64,000 nt of DNA, taken from Polynucleobacter sp. MWH-S4W17 (GTDB taxonomy: Bacteria > Pseudomonadota > Gammaproteobacteria > Burkholderiales > Burkholderiaceae). The notes beneath the pieces were generated by a model. It did not search any database. It worked only from the letters and a program-made list of their open reading frames with translations, and was not told the origin of the DNA. Position 1 is the first letter of the stretch; each line of letters starts with the position of its first letter. Positions 57,714 through 64,000 of the stretch are shown piece by piece. Where the stretch lies: the NCBI RefSeq assembly GCF_018687535.1, contig NZ_CP061295.1, forward strand, positions 1,240,001-1,304,000. The letters are read 5' to 3'. The position numbers and the translations under genes are program-made.

Positions 57714-59090
57714 ATGACCACTCAACACCTTTCTCGTGAGCTAGCTAGCTTTGCGGCCAATTTACAAGCTGCAGACATTCCAAGTAATGTCATGAACCGT
57801 GCTGAAGACCTATTAGTCGATTGGTTTGGTTCCGCTATTGCTGGCAGAGGCTCGCGCCCAGTGGAGCTCATTACTCAGTTTGCACAAAATATGGGTGGGT
57901 TTAATGCAACACACGCTGGCCCCTCTGAAGTTTTAATTTCTCGCAAAACTTCTAGCCCCATTTTAGCGGCTATGGCTAATGCTGCAGCATCACATGTTGC
58001 AGAACAAGACGACGTCCACAATGGCTCAGTCTTTCATCCGGCCACCGTAGTATTTCCACCTGCACTTGCTTGTGCGCAAGCCATTGGTGCATCTGGTGAA
58101 GATTTATTAGTTGCTGTAGTAGCAGGCTACGAGGTAGGCATTCGGGTTGGTGAATTTTTAGGTCGCTCTCATTACAAAGTGTTTCATACCACTGGAACGG
58201 CCGGCACATTAGCTGCAGCTGCGGCAGTTGGTCGCCTACTGAAACTCAATTCAGAACAAATGCTCCATGCCTTTGGTTCAGCGGGCACGCAGTCAGCCGG
58301 CCTCTGGGAGTTTCTGCGTGATGCCGCAGATTCCAAACAATTGCATACGGCCCATGCGGCCTCCACTGGCTTAATGTCCGCCTATATTGCACAAGCTGGC
58401 TTTACAGGCGCTGAACATATCCTGGAAGGCAAGCAGGGATTAGCGGCAGGCATGTCAAGCGATAGTCGCCCCAGTAAATTGGTTGATCGTTTAGGTACCC
58501 GCTGGGCTTTAGCAGAAACCAGCTTTAAGTATTACGCCTCCTGCCGTCACACTCACCCTGCTGCTGACGCTCTACTGCAAGTCATGCTGGCAAACAAACT
58601 ATCTCCTAGCGATATTGCGAAAGTAGAAACCTTGGTTCACCAAGGCGCTATTGATGTCTTGGGCCCAGTAACTGACCCTACTACCATTCATCAGTCCAAG
58701 TTCTCTATGGGAACGGTGCTCGCTTTAGTTGCACACTACCAATTTGCTGGCTTACAAGAATTTGATCGGCACTTTCATGATGATGCAATCTGCGCCTTCC
58801 GTGAGCGCGTCTCGATGACGCTAGATCCTGAGGTAGATGGCGCCTATCCGCAACGTTGGATTGGCAAAGTCAAAGTTCACTTGAACAATGGGCAAATTCT
58901 GGAGGGTCGGGTGGATGAACCTAAAGGCGACCCTGGTAATACCCTATCTCGCGCAGAGATTACCGATAAAGCAATGCGCTTAGCAGCATTTAGCGGGGGT
59001 GCTAGCCCAACAGAGATGAGCAAAGCAATTGATCTCTTGTGGAATATCCGCAAACAAGCCAAGATAAGCTTTCTACTGCCGTCCACATAA
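57714..59090 (+). CDS. MmgE/PrpD family protein
   Basis: A 458-residue member of the 2-methylcitrate dehydratase / cis-aconitate decarboxylase superfamily. Characteristic parts are VDWFGSAIAGRGSRPVELI, AASHVAEQDDVHNGSVFHPA with the active-site Asp and His region, GYEVGIRVGEFLGRSHY, AFGSAGTQSAGLWEF and FKYYASCRHTHPAADALLQV. The reaction could be hydration/dehydration or decarboxylation of a tricarboxylate; sequence alone does not tell. It lies 18 bases after the hydratase gene and 39 before the CitE-like gene, so one transcript is likely. Confidence 0.88.
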   Translation: MTTQHLSRELASFAANLQAADIPSNVMNRAEDLLVDWFGSAIAGRGSRPVELITQFAQNMGGFNATHAGPSEVLISRKTSSPILAAMANAAASHVAEQDDVHNGSVFHPATVVFPPALACAQAIGASGEDLLVAVVAGYEVGIRVGEFLGRSHYKVFHTTGTAGTLAAAAAVGRLLKLNSEQMLHAFGSAGTQSAGLWEFLRDAADSKQLHTAHAASTGLMSAYIAQAGFTGAEHILEGKQGLAAGMSSDSRPSKLVDRLGTRWALAETSFKYYASCRHTHPAADALLQVMLANKLSPSDIAKVETLVHQGAIDVLGPVTDPTTIHQSKFSMGTVLALVAHYQFAGLQEFDRHFHDDAICAFRERVSMTLDPEVDGAYPQRWIGKVKVHLNNGQILEGRVDEPKGDPGNTLSRAEITDKAMRLAAFSGGASPTEMSKAIDLLWNIRKQAKISFLLPST

Positions 59091-59129
59091 GCAAATCTAC
59101 TATTCGCCCCCTTATTTTTTTAGGTTGAT

Positions 59130-59975
59130 ATGAACCCACTTGATACACCGCTAGGCTTTAGCACTAACTTTCTATTTGTACCGGGCACTTGTCCTGAACG
59201 TTTTATGAAAGCCCTCGATAGTGGCGCTAGCGGCGTTGTCTTGGATCTAGAAGATGCCGTTGCAGAGGAAGATAAAGAGAATGCACGTGACGCCATTCGT
59301 ACAGCATGGCCTAGCTTTAGCCCTGAGCAAAAGAAGCGACTAGTCATTCGCACAAATTCACCTGGTAGTAAATTTTATTCGGCTGACCTAATTCTTGCGC
59401 AACAACTTGAAGTTGCCTGCCTATTAATTCCCAAGAGTGAATCGCTCGACCAAATTAATGGCGCCGCCCTCATACTTCCTAATACCGCAATTATTCCCAT
59501 GATTGAAACGGCAATTGGGCTGGATAAACTAAAAGAAATTGCAAACTCCAATCAAGTGATTCGCCTTGCTTTGGGTAATTTAGATCTACAAGCGGATCTA
59601 GGCATGGTCTGTGATCTTCAAGAAACGGAATTGCAAACAGCACGTTTCCAGATCGTTTTAGCATCACGACTTGCACAGATTGCCCCTCCTATTGATGGAG
59701 TTACACCATCCACTGACGACATTGAGCGCATTACCGATGACGCAGAGCGTGCAAAACGTATGGGTTTTGGTGGAAAACTCTGTATTCACCCAAAACAAGT
59801 GGCTATCGTCATCAAGGCATTTATCCCAACTGAAGAAGATCTGGCCTGGGCCCAACGGGTTATTGAGGCAGATATGACCTCCAAGGGCAGTGCAGTAAAG
59901 CTCGATGGCCGCATGATAGATCGCCCAGTTGTGTTGCTGGCTAAAAGAACCCTGGCTATTGCTGGTAAACACTAA
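59130..59975 (+). CDS. HpcH/HpaI (CitE-like) CoA-ester lyase
   Basis: A 281-residue TIM-barrel lyase of the citrate lyase beta / citramalyl-CoA lyase family. The N-terminus has NFLFVPGTCPERFMKALDSG and GVVLDLEDAVAEEDKENARD, with Mg-binding acidic residues. KRLVIRTNSPGSKF, IPMIETAIGL, ALGNLDLQADLG and a C-terminal GFGGKLCIHPKQVAIV follow. It probably cleaves an acyl-CoA such as citramalyl- or malyl-CoA. It is third in the hydratase-MmgE/PrpD-lyase series. Confidence 0.88.
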   Translation: MNPLDTPLGFSTNFLFVPGTCPERFMKALDSGASGVVLDLEDAVAEEDKENARDAIRTAWPSFSPEQKKRLVIRTNSPGSKFYSADLILAQQLEVACLLIPKSESLDQINGAALILPNTAIIPMIETAIGLDKLKEIANSNQVIRLALGNLDLQADLGMVCDLQETELQTARFQIVLASRLAQIAPPIDGVTPSTDDIERITDDAERAKRMGFGGKLCIHPKQVAIVIKAFIPTEEDLAWAQRVIEADMTSKGSAVKLDGRMIDRPVVLLAKRTLAIAGKH

Positions 59976-59992
59976 GAGTTTCCTCTGTCTAA

Positions 59993-60043
59993 AGAGTTGC
60001 AAAACTGGCAAAATAACTCTGAGTTGTTTTGCACTCATATAAT
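59993..60043 (+). promoter_or_regulatory. Dyad plus -10 element before the Bug receptor gene
   Basis: GAGT-T-GCAAAAC (59994-60005) pairs with GTTTTGCACTC (60026-60036) with one bulged base. AGAGTT (59993-59998) also pairs with AACTCT (60015-60020), so the two pairings exclude each other. An exact TATAAT follows at 60038-60043, 27 bases before the ATG. It looks like an operator next to a promoter. No good -35 hexamer is visible, as in activator-dependent promoters. Confidence 0.45.
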
Positions 60044-60069
60044 TTTTATAACTACTACTAGAGACAAAA

Positions 60070-61059
60070 ATGAAATTACGTAAATCACTATTTGCCGGTT
60101 TCTGTGCAATCGCTACCCTAGGATTTATTGCAGGTAATGCGTTAGCTGCAGATCCCTATCCAAATAAGCCCGTCACATTGGTTGTGCCCTTTGCTGCTGG
60201 CGGACCTACAGACGCTGTTGCTCGTCTAATTGCCGTGCCGATGGGTAAAGAATTGGGCCAAACCGTTATTGTTGAAAATACTGTTGGTGCTGGTGGCACC
60301 ATTGCAGCCACCCGTGTTGCGCGCTCCGCTCCAGATGGCTATATGATTTTCATTCATCACATGGGTATGGCTACCGCACCGGCTTTGTATAAAAAATTGA
60401 ACTTTGATCCAATGAAGGACTTTGAATACATCGGCCAAGTCGTGGATGTACCAATGGTACTTTTGGGTCGCAAGAACTTCCCACCAAACAACTTTAAAGA
60501 ATTAGAGGCTTACATCAAGGCCAATAAGGATAAAGTGACGCTGGCAAACGCTGGTCCTGGTGCGGTATCTCAGTTATGTGGCCTTTTATTTATGTCGCGC
60601 GAAGGCGTGGAATTAACAACCGTTCCCTACAAAGGAACTGGCCCTGCATTAACCGATTTGCTTGGCGGCCAGGTTGACCTACTCTGCGATCAGACCACAC
60701 AGACTGTTCCCTATATTAAAGATGGTTTAGTAAAAGCCTATGGTGTTACCACACCAAAACGCCTGCCAGCCTTACCAAATATCCCTACCTTGGATGAGCA
60801 AGGCCTTAAAGGCTTTGATGTCAAAGTTTGGCATGGTATGTATGTCTCTAAAGGCACGCCTCCTGCAGTCGTCGCTAAAATCAATAAGGCGCTTAACGTT
60901 GCTTTGAATGACCCTGAAGTAAAGGCTCGTTTAGCAGAGTCCAATATTGAAATTGTTTCACCAGCCAAGAGAACTCCAAAAGGCTTGCAAGAACATCTTG
61001 AGGCTGAGATTAATAAATGGGGTCCTGTAATTCGCAAGGCTGGAGCCTATGCGGATTAA
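60070..61059 (+). CDS. Bug/TctC-family tripartite tricarboxylate receptor
   Basis: Periplasmic solute-binding protein of 329 residues, with a signal peptide (SLFAGFCAIATLGFIAGNALA) and Bug-family blocks VTLVVPFAAGGPTDAVAR, GAGGTIAATRVARSAPDGYM, VPYKGTGPALTDLLGGQVDL and WGPVIRKAGAYAD. It lies 94 bases after the CitE-like lyase, so it probably brings in the carboxylate that the preceding enzymes degrade. It is closely similar over its full length to the orphan receptor at 32956. A strong terminator follows. Confidence 0.92.
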   Translation: MKLRKSLFAGFCAIATLGFIAGNALAADPYPNKPVTLVVPFAAGGPTDAVARLIAVPMGKELGQTVIVENTVGAGGTIAATRVARSAPDGYMIFIHHMGMATAPALYKKLNFDPMKDFEYIGQVVDVPMVLLGRKNFPPNNFKELEAYIKANKDKVTLANAGPGAVSQLCGLLFMSREGVELTTVPYKGTGPALTDLLGGQVDLLCDQTTQTVPYIKDGLVKAYGVTTPKRLPALPNIPTLDEQGLKGFDVKVWHGMYVSKGTPPAVVAKINKALNVALNDPEVKARLAESNIEIVSPAKRTPKGLQEHLEAEINKWGPVIRKAGAYAD

Positions 61060-61073
61060 GGGCTTACCTTAGA

Positions 61074-61108
61074 AATAAAAAAGCCAGCATCTCGCTGGCT
61101 TTTTTATT
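61074..61108. terminator. Bidirectional terminator
   Basis: A perfect 15-bp stem (61074-61088 with 61094-61108) with a 5-base loop and A/T-rich base, between the convergent Bug receptor and Rap1a-like genes. Confidence 0.92.
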
Positions 61109-61119
61109 GTGCTGAGTTC

Positions 61120-61488
61120 TTATTTACAGGGGTAATTATCAGTAAAGAAACGCATTAAAGTTTTAGCTGCTTTCTCTTTATTAAACTGAGGGTTTGTCTT
61201 GGACCACGCCAGGAACTTTTGCAAGACCTCATTACGAGTCTCGCTCTTATTTGCAAAGCAAATGGCTGGCTTGGCGTCTGGACGACGATTCGCTAAGTAT
61301 CCCTGATACACTCCTTCGCCAAAGCCAAAACAAAAACTGCGGCCTTGCTCATCATCAGGATTTTTACAGAGCTCAACAAATGCAGCAGTACTAGCATCAT
61401 CTGCTGGGAGATCCTTCTGCGCAAATGCAGTTGGGGCAAGGGACAGGATGGATGCAATAACTACGAATGTTGCTATGAATGTTTTCAT
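61120..61488 (-). CDS. Secreted Rap1a/Tai-like small protein
   Basis: A 122-residue exported protein. ATG 61488 opens a signal peptide (TFVVIASILSLAPTAFAQ); an upstream TTG is less likely. The mature part has four Cys in the pattern FVELCKN, SFCFGFGEGVYQGYL, AICFANKS and a terminal DNYPC. This is the layout of the Rap1a/Tai domain first described in type VI effector immunity proteins. Many single-copy members have no effector nearby, and none is visible here. It lies upstream of nothing on its strand, and 21 bases downstream of the DUF3300 lipoprotein gene. Confidence 0.75.
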   Translation of the reverse strand: MKTFIATFVVIASILSLAPTAFAQKDLPADDASTAAFVELCKNPDDEQGRSFCFGFGEGVYQGYLANRRPDAKPAICFANKSETRNEVLQKFLAWSKTNPQFNKEKAAKTLMRFFTDNYPCK

Positions 61489-61509
61489 GATTCTTTCTCT
61501 CAATAAAGG

Positions 61510-62781
61510 TTAACGCCTAAAACCGCTCATGTGGCCACCGCCAAATCCACTCATGTGGCCGCCACCACCGCCACCACCAAACCCACCCATATGGCCACCG
61601 CCAAATCCACCATCTCGCCCACCGTTATCAAAGCTACGTGAGCGATCTTGATTGCCATCAAAGCGGGCTTGATCTCGCAAAGCGTTTTCTTGAGCGGCCT
61701 CGCGATAGATATTGGGATTAGATCTATCCATCTGGGCATCATTGCGTGCTTCTTGATTTAAACGTGCTGCTTGATTTCTTTCTTCAGGAGTTGCATCTTT
61801 CTGAAAAGCATTGTTAGCGCGTTGACCATCCATTCTGGCCGCCTGCCTCTCGCCTGGAGTGGCGTTATTTTTCCAATCGTTTAGTAAGCGCTGTTGGTTA
61901 GCAATGTTTGCTGGTCCGATAATTGCCCGAGAAGGTACACGCCCTGAGGCATTAATTGTTGTGGAATTAATCGTGCCATTGTTCCAATTGGGGGATGACC
62001 AGAAAGCATCTCCGATCGCAAAGCCTAGGCCAAAAGTCATCAGACCCCAAGCAGGGTCATAGACAGGATATGGTGGGTACTCTGGATAGGGCCATGATCC
62101 ATAAACAACTGTTGGACTATAACTTGGAACGTAAACCACTTTTGTATTAGCCGGGCTAATCAAGACGTTACCACCCGCATCGGTAGTGACAGTAATTTGC
62201 CTATTAGACTTAAGGTTACCAGCTTTGATAGCCATTTTTCTAAGGATTTGAACCGCTTGCATTGTGTCAGCAGCCTGGAGCTTATAAGCATTGCCAAGAT
62301 TCTGGGTCCACTGTAATTTGCTGCCCATCATATTGAATGCTTCTGGGAACGATATTAAGGATTTCACGCTGTCGTTCCAACTTTGTGCCTTGAGCGCATT
62401 TTGTAGATCGTCGCCCTTCAATGAAGCATTGCTAGTGCGCCAGTTATAGGCCTCAGCAACTTCTAAGGGGTACGTTGAGGCTAGAAGCATCAGCGAGAGC
62501 AAGGAGTCGGGATATAGCGCTATTGGCGAAACTAAGGACTGCAATTGCTCTGAAGAAATAGTTTGTGGGCCTGCGTTATAGCTTGAATCCTGGGTATAGC
62601 CAGGACTACCAGATCCGCCACTTTGCATATAACCCTGAGGATAATAGTAGCCACTTGATTGATACGGTCCAGGATTCATAACGCATCCATTCAGAAGAGA
62701 TCCTAAAGCGATCGATGCCAGCGTTAGCAATCCAACTTTTGCATTCTGCGCAGGAATAGTTTTTTGACTTGTCCGCTTCAT
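61510..62781 (-). CDS. DUF3300 lipoprotein with Gly/His/Met-rich tail
   Basis: A 423-residue protein. The N-terminus ends in a lipobox-like LLNGC, suggesting an outer-membrane lipoprotein. A Tyr/Gly/Ser-rich linker follows, then the DUF3300 core (SSEQLQSLVSPIALYPDSLL, PLEVAEAYNW, VVYVPSYSPTVVYG). A charged, Asn/Gln/Arg-rich segment with tandem ERQAARM- and ERNQAAR-like units comes next, and the end is GGGHMGGFGG-type repeats. The function of DUF3300 is unknown. It is probably co-transcribed with the Rap1a-like gene. Confidence 0.85.
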   Translation of the reverse strand: MKRTSQKTIPAQNAKVGLLTLASIALGSLLNGCVMNPGPYQSSGYYYPQGYMQSGGSGSPGYTQDSSYNAGPQTISSEQLQSLVSPIALYPDSLLSLMLLASTYPLEVAEAYNWRTSNASLKGDDLQNALKAQSWNDSVKSLISFPEAFNMMGSKLQWTQNLGNAYKLQAADTMQAVQILRKMAIKAGNLKSNRQITVTTDAGGNVLISPANTKVVYVPSYSPTVVYGSWPYPEYPPYPVYDPAWGLMTFGLGFAIGDAFWSSPNWNNGTINSTTINASGRVPSRAIIGPANIANQQRLLNDWKNNATPGERQAARMDGQRANNAFQKDATPEERNQAARLNQEARNDAQMDRSNPNIYREAAQENALRDQARFDGNQDRSRSFDNGGRDGGFGGGHMGGFGGGGGGGHMSGFGGGHMSGFRR

Positions 62782-62856
62782 ATCCGCCTCAATATTGTTC
62801 TAAATAAATAGCTCACTAGATTTAACCCACTCTACTACTTTGCAATGCTTTGGGCA

Positions 62857-63471
62857 TTAGCCCGGTCTAAATAAGTATCCAGAGCGAGCTTTATCTCTAC
62901 GCCTTCTATAGATGGCCCCTATAAGAGCAAACAGAGCCCAAATAGCCAAGAATGGGTCAAGCAAGTAATCCCAAAGGTTGGCCGACTCATGCCAGTGGAC
63001 TGTCCAAGCCAGAATGGCGATAGCAATAATCCATATACCCTTCGTCCAGCCTGCCAAGCCACACACTAGGGCAAAAAATAGGACCCCAATTAAGAATGCT
63101 ATGGATCCATAGCCCCATGCATAAGGGTCGATCATTCCCAAGCCCAAGGCAAATGGATAAAAACATAGGGAGATGATTGCCACGGAAAATTTGAAAGCAA
63201 TTGGCGTAGGCTTATTGGCTGGTAGCAATGAGCTCCACAACAATAAAGTCAGCACGATGCTCAGATCACCAGTCAAGCCGCGTACATAAGCCACCAAGGG
63301 TAAATTCATACCAAATGGCCAAAACAGAATATTTCCCATCAGAAGGACTAAAAATACTTTTATAGCAAATGGAAAAGGATTTGAAGAAAACTTTTGCAAG
63401 ATCCAAATACCCACTACCGCACAAGAAATAGACAATTCAATCAAAGCTATGATTTGCATGAGCTGATTCAT
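62857..63471 (-). CDS. Integral membrane protein of unknown function
   Basis: A 204-residue hydrophobic protein with about six to seven predicted helices, beginning MNQLMQIIALIELSISCAVV and ending in a basic tail with RRRRDKARSG. I recognise no family. Its ATG overlaps the stop of the sialidase-like gene as ATGA, so the two are translated together and may act together at the envelope. Confidence 0.7.
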   Translation of the reverse strand: MNQLMQIIALIELSISCAVVGIWILQKFSSNPFPFAIKVFLVLLMGNILFWPFGMNLPLVAYVRGLTGDLSIVLTLLLWSSLLPANKPTPIAFKFSVAIISLCFYPFALGLGMIDPYAWGYGSIAFLIGVLFFALVCGLAGWTKGIWIIAIAILAWTVHWHESANLWDYLLDPFLAIWALFALIGAIYRRRRDKARSGYLFRPG

Positions 63472-64000
63472 TGCTGCACCTCCTGATGAGCTGGATCTGC
63501 TTCAGCGCTGTTTATTTGTTGATGGGCCTGTCTTAGCCAAGCACCAGAAAAATAACGATGCCGAATTTTCTTACGATCCCAGGTGTAAACCAAATGCGCA
63601 TCGTCACCGTCTACGGTGATTAAGTAAGGGTATGAGAATTCTTTACGTTGAGCCTCAGGTAAAGTCTCATCATCCTCTAATACTTCAACGGTTTGCCACT
63701 GCCCAGATTTGACATCGCTCATCAATAAGACCAGGCGATAGCGCCCATTTTCAATATTATTTAAAACCAAAATACGAGCGCCATTTTTTAACATGAGTCC
63801 TGCAACCGCAGAATTCGGATTTGCTATTGCCAAATCTTCTGAATGTTGCCATGTTTGACCCGCATCTTGGGTATGGGCGACCGGAATTTGCTTTGGTAGG
63901 CTTGAGCTGCGCGTTTGTCGAAAATAAGCGCTAGCATCTTGCGTGTCATTGACAAATACAAGTGGCTGAATCGCACCGCGCCCAGAGCTCATACGACGTT
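63468..64000 (-). CDS. Sialidase/Asp-box family protein (partial, N-terminus beyond window)
   Basis: The C-terminal part of a beta-propeller protein. The frame stays open through an internal Met at 63992 to the right edge, so the gene starts outside. An Asp-box is visible (HTQDAGQTWQ), followed by LMLKNGARILVLNNIENGRYRL and EFSYPYLITVDGDDAHLVYT, typical of BNR/exo-alpha-sialidase-like domains. Whether it cleaves sialic acid cannot be told, because the catalytic Arg triad and Tyr/Glu residues are not all in view. It is coupled to the membrane protein at 62857. Confidence 0.75.
   Translation of the reverse strand, partial: RRMSSGRGAIQPLVFVNDTQDASAYFRQTRSSSLPKQIPVAHTQDAGQTWQHSEDLAIANPNSAVAGLMLKNGARILVLNNIENGRYRLVLLMSDVKSGQWQTVEVLEDDETLPEAQRKEFSYPYLITVDGDDAHLVYTWDRKKIRHRYFSGAWLRQAHQQINSAEADPAHQEVQQ

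Noticed and set aside
61120..61488. Toxin-immunity pair with the DUF3300 protein as effector
   Set aside because: DUF3300 has no amidase or other toxic-enzyme motif that I can see and carries a lipoprotein signal; nothing supports an effector role.

Overview
The window looks like a chromosomal segment from a betaproteobacterium of the order Burkholderiales. A Polynucleobacter-like freshwater Burkholderiaceae member is my best guess. The grounds are moderately AT-rich DNA with tight gene packing, Bug/TctC-type solute receptors, a PHA depolymerase, a kdpFABCDE locus and a rimP-nusA-infB-rbfA-truB cluster with proteins of betaproteobacterial flavour. This is inference from gene content and protein style, not from a database search. 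I see no insertion sequence, integrase, CRISPR array, rRNA or phage module.

Layout: (1) 1-8452, minus strand: an apparent cellulose/c-di-GMP operon. In transcription order it holds a GAF+HD-GYP phosphodiesterase, a membrane GGDEF cyclase, diacylglycerol kinase, a degenerate nucleotide-cyclase-like membrane protein, BcsA with two PilZ domains, and BcsC (cut by the left edge). (2) 8607-9881: tRNA-His with a consensus promoter and its own terminator, then dusA. (3) 10049-18449: the high-affinity K+ uptake locus kdpFABC-kdpDE, preceded by an extra 30-residue membrane peptide and a KdpE-like box. It is flanked by a 21-bp direct repeat. (4) 18.5-25.8 kb: small stress-type proteins, a membrane-anchored FMN glutamate-synthase-like enzyme, a pseudouridine synthase, a methylmalonyl-CoA decarboxylase homologue, and an intracellular PHB depolymerase cluster (cupin, small unknowns, GST). 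(5) 25930-32880, plus strand: a three-gene cluster of transglutaminase-DUF2126, circularly permuted ATP-grasp/alpha-E fusion and a second transglutaminase. This is a conserved but functionally unresolved peptide-modification system.

(6) 32956-47105, minus strand: a Bug receptor and core information-processing genes: tex, typA, truB, rbfA, infB, nusA, rimP (with a structured attenuator-like leader), rluB and scpB. (7) 47292-48889: a Tat/lipobox patatin and an NlpC/P60 protein whose catalytic Cys is replaced by Gly. (8) 49027-54627: a translationally coupled yejABEF peptide ABC importer. (9) 54678-61108, plus strand: fabI, chrA, then a MaoC-type hydratase, an MmgE/PrpD protein, a CitE-like CoA lyase and a Bug receptor, which together suggest catabolism of an unsaturated or branched di/tricarboxylate. 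(10) 61120-64000, minus strand: a Rap1a/Tai-like secreted protein, a DUF3300 lipoprotein, a small integral membrane protein and the C-terminal part of a sialidase/Asp-box protein cut by the right edge.

The most unusual items are the tandem PilZ domains in BcsA, the cyclase-like gene inside the cellulose operon, the direct repeats around kdp beside dusA, the 30-residue peptide coupled to kdpF, the transglutaminase/ATP-grasp/alpha-E cluster, the rimP leader, and the Cys-less NlpC/P60 protein.
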